From Ferruginibacter sp. (GTDB taxonomy: Bacteria > Bacteroidota > Bacteroidia > Chitinophagales > Chitinophagaceae), in the NCBI GenBank assembly GCA_030157685.1, contig JAOAUI010000312.1, positions 1 to 50,280 on the forward strand: a stretch of 50,280 nt of DNA, in the 5' to 3' direction. The notes under the pieces were generated by a model. That model saw only the letters and a list, made by a program, of their open reading frames with translations, was not told where the DNA came from and made no database searches. Positions 1 through 8,793 of the stretch are shown piece after piece (within the stretch, counting starts at the first letter, position 1; each line of letters opens with the position of its first letter). Both the position numbers and the translations under genes were made by a program.

Positions 1-574
1 TGGCCGGTAATTCTTTGGTGGCTGTTTTTACATCGCCGCCAAAAAAATCTTTACCATTTACTTTTACACGGGTTACGGCTTTGCCCTGTGCGGTTACATT
101 GCCATCTTTATCAACCTGTATGCCAGGCATTTTTTTAATAAGATCTTCTACCACGGCGCCTTCCTTAACTTTAAAGGAAGATGCGTTGTATTCAATGGTA
201 TCTTCTTTTACAACAATGGCAGGAGCTTCCACTACTACCTCACTTAATAATTTTGCATCCTGCACCAAAATAAAACTGCCTACATCAATTGTTTTCTCGG
301 CTTTGCTCACGGGCACATATTTTGCCTTGGGCCAATAACCCATATGACGTATTACTACAGAGAAAGGAGAAGTTGGAACAACATCAAACCTGAACTGGCC
401 CTTATCATCGGTAAATGCATAACTGGTATCTGTTGGATTTGATTTTACGACCAATGCTACGACAGCATTGTCAATAGGCTTTTTGCTGGCAGAATCTATA
501 AGCGTGCCTTTTACCTGGGCATTTGTTGCTAACCCCAAAAAAATTACAAGGATTGCGAGTATAATTTTTCTCAT
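1..574 (-). CDS. TonB-dependent receptor-like outer membrane protein, N-terminal part
   Basis: The gene starts with ATG at 574 and runs off the left edge, so only about 191 residues are visible. A signal peptide (MRKIILAILVIF..., ending near NAQ) is followed by a carboxypeptidase-regulatory-like beta-sandwich, with GTLIDSASKKPIDNA at the start and FTDDKGQFRFDV in the middle. After that comes the beginning of a plug domain, with EDLIKKMPGIQVDKDGN and VKVNGKDFFGGD. This order (CarboxypepD_reg-like, then plug) is typical of Bacteroidota outer membrane receptors of the TonB-dependent or outer-membrane beta-barrel family. The VNGKDFFGGD segment is common in a subfamily without a known SusD partner. 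The substrate cannot be inferred because the barrel lies outside the window. Confidence 0.85.
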   Translation of the reverse strand, partial: MRKIILAILVIFLGLATNAQVKGTLIDSASKKPIDNAVVALVVKSNPTDTSYAFTDDKGQFRFDVVPTSPFSVVIRHMGYWPKAKYVPVSKAEKTIDVGSFILVQDAKLLSEVVVEAPAIVVKEDTIEYNASSFKVKEGAVVEDLIKKMPGIQVDKDGNVTAQGKAVTRVKVNGKDFFGGDVKTATKELPA

Positions 575-696
575 AAAACAGCGTTGATATACGAATTTAT
601 TCGTGTAAAAATAGACTTAGAAATTCATATGAAGGAATTTAATTTGATGAATGGCAACTGTTTTGTGGAATTCTTAACATTCGCAAAAAGCCATGC

Positions 697-1290
697 CTAA
701 AAATTATAGGTTAATGATAAAGCTCCCGGCCCGGCATTCAGGGTTACTTTATCGCCCATGCCTTTTAATTGCTTGCCATGCCCCTTATGTATGGCATACA
801 TCACCGCATCGTACAATAATAAAAAACCGCCCTGCACCATAATGGAATTACCATAACCCTTAAATTTTTCAGGATTTTTTTGATTGTTGCTGGTTTTGTT
901 CATCAGCAGGCCCGATCCCACGTAAATCACATCCAAACCAGCATTAATAAGGTAGGTTTTCTCAATTTTACGCTGATGTTTCTGTACAGATTCCAAGGTT
1001 GGGTTATCAATTTTTTCTCTGCCGGCACCCCAGTATCCTAAGCCTGCAATAGCCAGGTTAATACCGCCCCACATTACGTTCATCTGGTGAAAAGCACGCA
1101 TCTCTTTATTACGGGTATTGGTGGCAATACCGCTGCCAACAATATTTGCAACCGACCAGCCGGCAAGTCCAATCATGGCGTTTTTGCTGTAGCGAACACG
1201 TTCTTTTTCAAACTTAGTTAAATCTACTTTTTGAGAAAATGATTGCATTGAACCAGCAACCAGGCATAACAACAGTATTGTTTTTTGCAT
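697..1290 (-). CDS. Small secreted or membrane protein of unknown function (DUF6992-like)
   Basis: This is a 197-residue protein with a signal peptide (MQKTILLLCLVAGSMQSFSQ). It has about four hydrophobic segments: around AMIGLAGWSVANIVGSG, NVMWGGINLAIAGLGYWG, INAGLDVIYVGSGLLM and MVQGGFLLLYDAVMYAIH. The HQMNVMWGGINLAIAG and LDVIYVGSGLLM segments resemble a conserved Bacteroidota family of unknown function, possibly the one called DUF6992. That assignment is from memory and was not tested. The C-terminus (GPGALSLTYNF) resembles the last beta-strand of an outer-membrane protein. The next gene upstream is a lipoprotein, 45 bases away on the same strand, so the two may be cotranscribed. No function is proposed. 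Confidence 0.75.
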   Translation of the reverse strand: MQKTILLLCLVAGSMQSFSQKVDLTKFEKERVRYSKNAMIGLAGWSVANIVGSGIATNTRNKEMRAFHQMNVMWGGINLAIAGLGYWGAGREKIDNPTLESVQKHQRKIEKTYLINAGLDVIYVGSGLLMNKTSNNQKNPEKFKGYGNSIMVQGGFLLLYDAVMYAIHKGHGKQLKGMGDKVTLNAGPGALSLTYNF

Positions 1291-1335
1291 ATTTGTGTTT
1301 TTAGAAAATACGTAACAATAAACTGTTGAGTTTGT

Positions 1336-2061
1336 TTAAGGTTGCAGTTTTATTTTTACTGGCTTAAGCCGGTAAGTTAACCGCAGTGAACCACCTTCTG
1401 CTGTGGTTTGGGTAAGTGGTATTTTCCGGTAAATGGTTGCTTCAAAACTTACATATACATTTTTTTGCCGTTTTAAATCCGATGCCGTTATAGCTATGCT
1501 GGTATTGGCCCCTGACTCGTGATAATGAAAACTGCTATCCGTATCAACACTGTTTATTTCAATATCATCATTGCCATTCAAGCCATTAATGTTATACGAA
1601 ACAAGCAGGTCTTTATTACGATCTGCAGTTGCAGGAAGATTTACAAGCGTGAAAGGCGCAAATTCAAAACTGTTTTCAAAATGCTTCCCGTTTATATCGG
1701 TAAACTGTATGCTGTGCTTACCTAAAAAAGCATGGTGACTTTTATTTACTGTGTAAAAAGCACCACCGTATTTACTGCTGTCTACTTTTAAAACTTCTCC
1801 ATCAAGTTTTACCTGGCTGGGATTATTTAAAACCAGTGTTGTACCGGCAGCGCCGGCAAAGCGGTATTGAAAATTTAGAGCAACCTGGTCATCCCCTTCG
1901 TAATAGGTAATGCTATAATCCATATAGATCTTATCCTGGTTTACATCCTTGCTTTCGCCTATTTCATTACTGTTGCAGGCAAAAAGTCCGCAAATCAAGA
2001 GCAGCATTCCTGCCAAAATTGGTTTTTGATAATGCATATTTTGAATGGTTTTACTTTTCAT
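1336..2061 (-). CDS. Lipoprotein of unknown function
   Basis: This 241-residue protein has a lipoprotein signal: a hydrophobic stretch ILAGMLLLICGLFAC with a lipobox ending at Cys29. It should therefore be acylated and anchored in a membrane facing the periplasm or surface. The mature part is rich in beta-strand-type sequence and has no recognised catalytic motif. A second ATG at 2037 (MHYQKP...) would also leave an intact signal peptide; the longer start is kept because it gives extra basic residues before the hydrophobic core. It probably forms a transcription unit with the small membrane protein downstream. The family was not recognised. Confidence 0.7.
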   Translation of the reverse strand: MKSKTIQNMHYQKPILAGMLLLICGLFACNSNEIGESKDVNQDKIYMDYSITYYEGDDQVALNFQYRFAGAAGTTLVLNNPSQVKLDGEVLKVDSSKYGGAFYTVNKSHHAFLGKHSIQFTDINGKHFENSFEFAPFTLVNLPATADRNKDLLVSYNINGLNGNDDIEINSVDTDSSFHYHESGANTSIAITASDLKRQKNVYVSFEATIYRKIPLTQTTAEGGSLRLTYRLKPVKIKLQP

Positions 2062-2150
2062 ACGCTAAGATGTAAAAAGGTTCGTTAATAATATCACAAA
2101 CAGGTAAAAACCGGCTTTCAACTACTCCAACCTAAACACTAAACATTTAC

Positions 2151-2158
2151 TACCTTTG
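2151..2158 (+). promoter_or_regulatory. Putative -7 promoter element upstream of secA
   Basis: TACCTTTG fits the Bacteroidota -7 consensus TAnnTTTG exactly. No clear TTTG-type -33 element lies at the usual spacing, so the call rests on one element. It would start transcription near 2164 and give secA a leader of about 125 bases. Confidence 0.35.
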
Positions 2159-2159
2159 T

Positions 2160-2230
2160 CGCCCGCCTTTAAAAAAACGGAGTCGGGCGCTGTCATTATG
2201 GCTCAAAAAAGTTTTCTGCACCATATTTGA
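2160..2230 (+). other. secA leader: short inverted repeat and 10-codon upstream ORF
   Basis: CGCCCG at 2160-2165 pairs with CGGGCG at 2184-2189 across an 18-base loop. Nine bases further on, ATG at 2198 opens a reading frame of ten codons (MAQKSFLHHI) that stops at 2230, 57 bases before secA. The features are seen directly. A role in controlling secA translation is only a possibility, since such short frames arise by chance. Confidence 0.25.
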
Positions 2231-2287
2231 CAATATAATAGTCCTGATTAATCAGAAATTAAAGCATACCCAACAACACTGAATTTT

Positions 2288-5200
2288 ATGATAGGAATGA
2301 TCTCTAAACTTTTTGGCGGCAATAAAAGCGAAAAAGACGTAAAAAAGATAAAACCGGTGGTTGATCAGATCAACCAGTTTTTCAACCAGTATAAATCGCT
2401 GAGCAATGATGAGCTCCGTAATAAGACGGCTGAGTTTAAACAACGAATTGCTGCCCATCTCAACAAAATAAATACAGAAATTGCCGATAAGCAAAAAGCT
2501 GCTGAAGATTTGCCTGTTGCAGATATTAATGGCAAGGATGTTTTTTATAAAGAGATTGACGAATTAAAAAAAGATAAAGACAAAGAACTGGAAGTAGTGT
2601 TGCAGGAAATTTTGCCCGAAGCTTTTGCTGCAGTTAAAGAAACCAGCAGGCGCTTTAAGGAAAACGAAACTTTAGAATGTACAGCAACAGAATTAGACAG
2701 GCTGCTGGCTACAAAAAAAGACAGCCTTACCATTGAAGGCGATAAAGCAATTTATAAAAACAGCTGGACTGCTGGCGGCACCAAAGTAACCTGGAACATG
2801 GTACACTACGATGTGCAGTTGATTGGTGGTATGGTTTTACACAGCGGCAAAATTTCCGAGATGGCAACCGGTGAAGGTAAAACCCTGGTGAGTACACTGC
2901 CAGCATACTTAAATGCTTTGAGTGGCGAAGGAGTACACATTGTAACCGTGAATGATTATCTGGCACGAAGGGATGGTGAGTGGAACGGCCCCATTTTTGA
3001 ATTTTTAGGTTTGCGTGTTGATTGTATTGATAAACACGAACCCAACAGCGATGCCCGCCGTAATGCCTATAATGCCGATATTATTTATGGTACCAATAAC
3101 GAATTTGGTTTTGATTACCTACGTGATAATATGGTGCACACACCCAACGAAATGGTACAGCGCAAACACCATTTTGCCATGGTGGATGAGGTGGATAGTG
3201 TGTTGATTGATGATGCCCGTACACCTTTGATCATCAGTGGTCCGGTGGGGCACAGTGATAACACGCAACAATTTTTCGACCTGAAACCAAGGATTGAAAA
3301 ATTGGTAGATGCACAAAAAAAGGCCGTAAACCAGTTTTTAATTGAAGCCAAGAAAAAAATTGCAGAAGGAAATGATGACCCCAAAGATGGCGGACTGGCT
3401 TTGTTCAGAGCACACCGTGGTTTGCCAAAGAACAGTGCTTTAATTAAATTTTTAAGTGAGCCCGGCAACAGGGTGAAATTGCAGAAAAGCGAAAACTATT
3501 ATTTAGCCGATCAGCAAAAAGAAATGCCCAAGGTTGATGCTGAATTATTTTTCAATATTGATGAAAAAAACAACCAGGTTGATTTAACTGACCAGGGAAT
3601 ACAATTAATTACCAGAAGCGGAGAAGACCCTGAATTTTTCATCATACCGGATATTGCTACCAAACTTGCCGATATTGAAAAAAGCACTTTGAGTGTTGAA
3701 GAAAAGCTGCATAATAAAGAGGCACTTTTAAATGATTATTCTTTAAAGGCAGATCGTATTCATACCGTACAACAATTATTAAAAGCCTACACTTTATTTG
3801 ATAAAGATATTGAGTACGTGGTGATGGAAGATGCGGTGAAAATTGTGGATGAGCAAACCGGCCGTATATTGGATGGCCGCCGTTACTCCGATGGCTTGCA
3901 CCAGGCTATTGAAGCAAAGGAAAATGTAAAGATTGAAGCATCTACACAAACTTATGCAACGGTAACCTTGCAGAACTACTTTCGTATGTACCACAAGCTT
4001 TGTGGTATGACCGGTACTGCCGAAACCGAAGCAGGTGAGTTCTGGAGCATTTATAAATTAGATGTAGTAACTATCCCTACCAATGTAAAATGTATTAGAA
4101 ATGATGAGCAGGATTTTGTGTACAAGACCAAACGTGAAAAATATAAAGCGGTAATTGATGAAGTAGAAAGATTACGCAGCATCGGCAGGCCATCGCTGGT
4201 TGGTACAACTTCGGTTGAGGTAAGTGAATTGCTGGCCAGGATGCTGAAGCAAAAAAATATTCCGCACAATGTACTGAATGCAAAACAGCACAGCAAGGAA
4301 GCACAGGTTGTTGCCGAAGCCGGTTTGGCTGGTGCAGTAACTATTGCTACCAACATGGCTGGTCGTGGTACCGATATTAAACTGGGGCCCGGCGTTAAAG
4401 AAGCTGGTGGTTTGGCCATCATTGGTACCGAGCGTCATGAAAGCCGCCGTGTAGACAGGCAGTTACGTGGCCGTGCCGGTCGCCAGGGTGATCCCGGTAG
4501 TTCAAGCTTTTTTGTTTCGCTGGAAGATGACCTGATGCGTATGTTTGGCAGTGAGCGTATTGCAGGCCTCATGGACAGGATGGGTTATAAAGAAGGTGAA
4601 GTGATACAGCACAGCATGATCACCAAATCAATTGAAAGAGCACAAAAGAAAGTAGAGGAAAATAACTTTGGCATACGTAAAAGATTACTGGAGTATGATG
4701 ATGTGATGAACAAGCAACGTAACGTGGTGTACAAAAAACGTAACCATGCTTTGTTTGGCGAAAGGCTGGCACTTGACCTTGATAATTCATTTTATTCTGT
4801 TGCAAACGGGCTCATTAATTCTTTTAAAGAAGGAAATGATCATGACGGATTTAAACTGGCTGCCATTGTAAATTTTGGAATTGATAGTTCAATTACAGCC
4901 GAAGAACTTGATAAAGGCGATGTTAATTCATTAAGCGACCGTTTGTATGAAGAAGCTGTAACACAGTATCGCAGAAAAACGGATACACTCGTTCTGCAAA
5001 CATTGCCCATCATAAAAAACATACGCAAAGAACAAGGCAACCATATTGAAAATGTAGCCGTACCATTTACCGATGGTAAGAAACAAATTCAGGCTTTAGC
5101 TAATCTTGATAAATATTTAGCAACCGAAGGAAGAGAACTGAATGATGCACTGGAACGCAACATCACCCTTGCTTTGATTGATGATGCCTGGAAAGAACAT

Positions 5201-5620
5201 TTACGTGCCATGGATGATTTGCGCCATAGTGTACAAACTGCAGGTTACGAACAAAAAGACCCGTTGGTTATTTATAAGATTGAAGCTTTTGGCGCCTTTA
5301 AGCAAATGGACGACCAGGTGAATAAAGATATTGTAAGCTTCCTGTGCCATGCACAAATACCGATGGAGCAAACCAATGCCGGGCAAATACGTGAAGGCCG
5401 TGAACGCAAAACAGATATGAGCAAGATGCGCCAGCGCAAGGAAGAGTTTGCAGGTGCTGGCGATGGTCCGCAGCATTTAAGTGCCGAAAATGATTATATA
5501 GATCCATCAGAGCAGATTAAGCAGGAACCGATACGTGTGGAGAAAGCACCGGGCAGAAATGATCTTTGTCCTTGTGGTAGTGGTAAGAAGTATAAGCACT
5601 GCCATGGCAAAGAGGTTTAA
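2288..5620 (+). CDS. secA: Preprotein translocase ATPase SecA
   Basis: SecA drives secretory proteins through the SecYEG channel by ATP hydrolysis at the inner face of the cytoplasmic membrane. Motifs seen in the 1,110 residues include the Walker A motif MATGEGKT (residues 192-199), the DEAD-like DEVDSVLIDDARTPLIISG, GRGTDIKLG, and GTERHESRRVDRQLRGRAGR of helicase motif VI. The C-terminal zinc-binding signature CPCGSGKKYKHC spans Cys1094 to Cys1105. The protein is about 200 residues longer than the E. coli form, with extra sequence near residues 60-110 and around 330-500, as is usual in Bacteroidota. ATG at 2288 is used; a second ATG at 2297 would remove three residues. It stands alone, with its own leader and a terminator 20 bases after the stop. 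Confidence 0.98.
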   Translation: MIGMISKLFGGNKSEKDVKKIKPVVDQINQFFNQYKSLSNDELRNKTAEFKQRIAAHLNKINTEIADKQKAAEDLPVADINGKDVFYKEIDELKKDKDKELEVVLQEILPEAFAAVKETSRRFKENETLECTATELDRLLATKKDSLTIEGDKAIYKNSWTAGGTKVTWNMVHYDVQLIGGMVLHSGKISEMATGEGKTLVSTLPAYLNALSGEGVHIVTVNDYLARRDGEWNGPIFEFLGLRVDCIDKHEPNSDARRNAYNADIIYGTNNEFGFDYLRDNMVHTPNEMVQRKHHFAMVDEVDSVLIDDARTPLIISGPVGHSDNTQQFFDLKPRIEKLVDAQKKAVNQFLIEAKKKIAEGNDDPKDGGLALFRAHRGLPKNSALIKFLSEPGNRVKLQKSENYYLADQQKEMPKVDAELFFNIDEKNNQVDLTDQGIQLITRSGEDPEFFIIPDIATKLADIEKSTLSVEEKLHNKEALLNDYSLKADRIHTVQQLLKAYTLFDKDIEYVVMEDAVKIVDEQTGRILDGRRYSDGLHQAIEAKENVKIEASTQTYATVTLQNYFRMYHKLCGMTGTAETEAGEFWSIYKLDVVTIPTNVKCIRNDEQDFVYKTKREKYKAVIDEVERLRSIGRPSLVGTTSVEVSELLARMLKQKNIPHNVLNAKQHSKEAQVVAEAGLAGAVTIATNMAGRGTDIKLGPGVKEAGGLAIIGTERHESRRVDRQLRGRAGRQGDPGSSSFFVSLEDDLMRMFGSERIAGLMDRMGYKEGEVIQHSMITKSIERAQKKVEENNFGIRKRLLEYDDVMNKQRNVVYKKRNHALFGERLALDLDNSFYSVANGLINSFKEGNDHDGFKLAAIVNFGIDSSITAEELDKGDVNSLSDRLYEEAVTQYRRKTDTLVLQTLPIIKNIRKEQGNHIENVAVPFTDGKKQIQALANLDKYLATEGRELNDALERNITLALIDDAWKEHLRAMDDLRHSVQTAGYEQKDPLVIYKIEAFGAFKQMDDQVNKDIVSFLCHAQIPMEQTNAGQIREGRERKTDMSKMRQRKEEFAGAGDGPQHLSAENDYIDPSEQIKQEPIRVEKAPGRNDLCPCGSGKKYKHCHGKEV

Positions 5621-5639
5621 TCAAAAAAAATAATAAACA

Positions 5640-5672
5640 AAAATCCCCGTCTTTCAGGCGGGGATTTTTTGT
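5640..5672. terminator. Bidirectional rho-independent terminator
   Basis: The stem AAATCCCCGTC pairs with GGCGGGGATTT over a five-base loop (TTTCA), with one G-T pair. It is followed by T6 on the plus strand and preceded by an A-run that serves as a T-run on the minus strand. It separates the convergent secA and sugar-dehydrogenase-like genes. Confidence 0.9.
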
Positions 5673-5690
5673 AGCAGGCGAATTCAAAAA

Positions 5691-8465
5691 TTATCTTGTA
5701 ATAACCAGTTTGGCAATTCGTTTTTTATCTCCGGCAAATAATTCAACCAGGTAAACACCATTAAGGGCACCTGCAGGGCAGTTTATTTTGAAACTGTTGA
5801 ACCCGGCTTTGGTTTGCTCATCCTGTATAAGCAATATTCTTCCGTTCATATCTGCCAGGCGCAGTTTTATTTTTTCAATTTTGCTGAACTGTGCCCCAAC
5901 CATAAAAAAATTACCAGTCACCGGGTTGGGTGTAATCAATAAATCTTTTCCATCCACAGAGCCTGTAAATACATATGCTATGATTGAAAATTTAGATTGA
6001 TTACCAATATCAACCATTCGCAGCCGGTAATAATTGTAACCACTTAAATGGTCGTCATCTCTCCATTCGTAATAACCAAGCCCGGATGCCCTCTTTGCCG
6101 GTATTTTTCCAATGCTTGTAAAATTCACGCCGTCGTAACTCCGTTCCACCAGGAAGTAAGACATGTTGATCTCCGTTTCAGTTACCCAGTTAATTACATT
6201 GGTTTTGTTTTGAGTGGTTACTGTAAAAGATTTTAACTCAGCCGAAAGTGTCCCGCTGCAATAAGGTATAATTTTGGATGAATCAACAGCGGATAAACCG
6301 GCTCCATCAGTGACGGTTAATTTAATCAGCCAGCTGTAATCATCTCCGTTGCAGCCAATACGGGAAATAACTGCAGTTGTATTTCTGTTGGTGTCAATTG
6401 GCTCTGCATGTTTATGATTATTATGTACAAGCATGGTTTGCCACTGGTAAAAAAGCTGGCTCGCAGTATGCTCCACATCAGTAACAGTGGCCTGCAAGGT
6501 ATAAGCGGTATCGGCCCCCAACCGGTAAAATGAATTTTTGATGGGGCTGTTGATATTGATTACGGGTGGCGTATTGTTGGCTGAGATAATGATGCTGTCA
6601 ACACTGGTAAGATTCTGGTTATCTTTTACAGTAAGTTTTACAACAAATTTTTTAGGGCTGCTGTTTGATGTGGTAAAATTATGTGAAGGATTGGCTGCAG
6701 TGCTTACTGCGCTGCCATCGCCAAAATTCCATGAATACGTAATTGCACCATTCTCCGGATCGTAAGATGAACTGCCGGTAAAATTTACAGTTAAGGGTGC
6801 AGGTCCATATTTTTTATTGGAGCTCATAACCACAACCGGTGCAAGATTGCCTCCGTAAGTAATTTTTTTAACAGCACCCAAACCGATGTCAACATAAAAT
6901 AAACTGCCATCCATGGGATTTTCTGTAACACATACAATGGCGGCAAAGCCCGATCCAAATGCATTTACATTTTGAACCTGGTCAACATATTGTATGCTGA
7001 AATTCTTCAGCCAGTTACCGCCATAATCTGCCTGCATGTATGTGTTTTTATACGATGCAGGAAAAAGGTTACCCGTGTACCAGCAACTTCCTGATGCAGA
7101 ATTACCCCTGAAGGGAGTGCCGGTTACACCCGAAGCGGCAGTACCTATTTGTGCTACCCCTAAAATATTTCCCGAAAACTTTTTAACCCTCGCACTATCC
7201 ACACCATGCTTCCAGTCAATAGCAGGCACCCGGTGAAAAAAACGATTTGCATTACCACTGGTAATTGCTATTGAACTGTTGCAGGGATTATAAACCGTGG
7301 TGACATTATCTGCTGTTGCTTGTTTTATCAGGTTTTGAAATGTAAAATATTGTTGTGTACACCCACCAACACCAAACCTGGGGTTGGGTTCATCTTTATT
7401 GGATGTAGTGGCAGCAGCATAACTTGACAGGTAATTAAAACCCTCAAAAATGGGCCAGCCACAATTGGTAGCAGGTGCCTTCACAATATTTAGCTCTTCG
7501 TAAACATTCCACCCAACGTCTCCCACATAAATTTCACCAATATCGCCTGTTGCCGGGATTGTTGATCCGGTATTAGGCCGGATGGTAAAGCGGAAAGGAT
7601 TTCGGAATCCCATTGCCCAAACCCTGGATGCAGCAGATCTTGGCGAACCTACGTTATAAAACGGATTACTGGAAAGTCCGTTTCCATTGGTTGGATTGAT
7701 GCGGAGGATCTTTCCATTTAAACTGTTGATCATTTGCGATCTGAAAGCCCCAACATTTTCATTTGCCCTGATGATACCATCAGTTAAAGCCTGGGCATAA
7801 TAGGTTTCTGCAAGATTGCCATTGTCGGTAGTATTATAACTTGCAGCATCACCAGCCGAAGCCAGTAAAGTGCCATCAGCAGCAAAAGCAAGTGAACCCA
7901 CCCCATGCGATTCATGCAGTATTGGAATACCGGTTGATTTGGTTTCGCCTACTAAAATGGTACGGGTGGCCAGGTCGCAAACCAGGTTACCTCCACTGGT
8001 TATGGTTTTGTACCTGGTTATCCTGCCAATGGTGGCAGCCAAATAAGTATTTGTAGCTGCATTATAAGAGGCTGTACCGTAGTAAAGCAAATGATGGCGG
8101 TCTACCACGTACAATAAATAGATAAGTCCGTTTACATCATAATTGGGGTCGAGTGCAAAGCCCAGGCAGCCATGGTCACGCCAGTTACCCACTTCGGGCG
8201 ATATATCCAGCACCGGCGTTGCCTGTTTGGTGTAAGTACCTGCGCTGTAGTTACACACATAAACTTTACCGCTTTTTTCCCAAACAAATAATTTTGATCC
8301 GGTTTTGTTAAAAACGACACCAACAGGCTCAGTCCAGCCCGAACCAATGGTACTTACTGAAAACCCTGGCGGGAAAGTTTGGGCAAATACAGCACAGCGC
8401 ATCAGTAAAAATGCACATACAGTAATAAAGAATTTACGGGTGCTACAAGTTAAAATAACAGACAT
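5691..8465 (-). CDS. T9SS-secreted PQQ-type sugar dehydrogenase-like protein with PKD domain
   Basis: This 924-residue protein has a signal peptide ending near VFAQ. Residues of about 35-490 form a six-bladed propeller of the glucose/sorbosone dehydrogenase family: WTEPVGVVF, RDHGCLGFALDPNY, LYYGTASYN, HESHGVGSLAFAADGTL, VWAMGFRNPFRFTI, GDVGWNVYEELN and NCGWPIFEG. Members of this family oxidise aldose sugars using PQQ, but many secreted Bacteroidota homologues have no proven activity. A PKD domain follows (SSYDPENGAITYSWNFGDGS, about 560-610), then a fibronectin-like region. The C-terminal sorting domain (TPNPVTGNFFMVG through VYLVELFAGDKKRIAKLVITR) predicts export by the type IX system and surface attachment. 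It is a single gene, convergent with secA. The sugar substrate cannot be read from the sequence. Confidence 0.88.
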   Translation of the reverse strand: MSVILTCSTRKFFITVCAFLLMRCAVFAQTFPPGFSVSTIGSGWTEPVGVVFNKTGSKLFVWEKSGKVYVCNYSAGTYTKQATPVLDISPEVGNWRDHGCLGFALDPNYDVNGLIYLLYVVDRHHLLYYGTASYNAATNTYLAATIGRITRYKTITSGGNLVCDLATRTILVGETKSTGIPILHESHGVGSLAFAADGTLLASAGDAASYNTTDNGNLAETYYAQALTDGIIRANENVGAFRSQMINSLNGKILRINPTNGNGLSSNPFYNVGSPRSAASRVWAMGFRNPFRFTIRPNTGSTIPATGDIGEIYVGDVGWNVYEELNIVKAPATNCGWPIFEGFNYLSSYAAATTSNKDEPNPRFGVGGCTQQYFTFQNLIKQATADNVTTVYNPCNSSIAITSGNANRFFHRVPAIDWKHGVDSARVKKFSGNILGVAQIGTAASGVTGTPFRGNSASGSCWYTGNLFPASYKNTYMQADYGGNWLKNFSIQYVDQVQNVNAFGSGFAAIVCVTENPMDGSLFYVDIGLGAVKKITYGGNLAPVVVMSSNKKYGPAPLTVNFTGSSSYDPENGAITYSWNFGDGSAVSTAANPSHNFTTSNSSPKKFVVKLTVKDNQNLTSVDSIIISANNTPPVININSPIKNSFYRLGADTAYTLQATVTDVEHTASQLFYQWQTMLVHNNHKHAEPIDTNRNTTAVISRIGCNGDDYSWLIKLTVTDGAGLSAVDSSKIIPYCSGTLSAELKSFTVTTQNKTNVINWVTETEINMSYFLVERSYDGVNFTSIGKIPAKRASGLGYYEWRDDDHLSGYNYYRLRMVDIGNQSKFSIIAYVFTGSVDGKDLLITPNPVTGNFFMVGAQFSKIEKIKLRLADMNGRILLIQDEQTKAGFNSFKINCPAGALNGVYLVELFAGDKKRIAKLVITR

Positions 8466-8793
8466 AGAGGTTTACTATTAAATTTTTTCAAATAATGAAA
8501 ACATGAAATAATAATACTCGTTAGGGGAGAGATTATTAAAAATGTAATTAAAAGGATAAATGGAATGCTTACAGGGTGTTTTCTGAGGAGGGGTGGTTGG
8601 GTTCTGTAAGCAACTGGGCGGCAAGATAAAACAAAGTTTTTTATTAAACAATAGCGTTGATAAAATCATTTGTTGATCCTGGGCAGGCTTTAGTAAGTAT
8701 ATGCCGGTCAGGTCAAAGCAATCCGGTTTTAAAATAGAATCCGTTTTTAATGTAATCTTGCAGCCTTAACTTTAATAAAACAAATTTTATCAA
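8466..8793. promoter_or_regulatory. Divergent intergenic region with a putative nhaD promoter
   Basis: This 328-base gene-free stretch lies between divergent genes. TAATCTTG at 8753-8760 approximates the Bacteroidota -7 element TAnnTTTG, with TTTT at 8727-8730 in a -33-like position 22 bases upstream; this could drive nhaD with a leader of about 28 bases. No coding region, repeat or RNA gene was seen in the rest. Confidence 0.35.

Noticed and set aside
591-604. Palindrome ACGAA-TTTA-TTCGT before the receptor gene as an operator
   Set aside because: It has five pairs in AT-rich DNA and no second copy in the window, so it is likely chance.
2160-2189. A terminator before secA
   Set aside because: The six-pair stem has an 18-base loop and no T-run on either strand.
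2198-2230. A SecM-type arrest peptide for secA
   Set aside because: Ten codons are too few to place an arrest sequence in the ribosome tunnel together with an export signal. It is listed only as a weak leader feature.
4051-4422. Minus-strand frames of 88 to 123 codons within secA
   Set aside because: They are opposite to the conserved helicase motifs of secA, and their composition reflects that gene.
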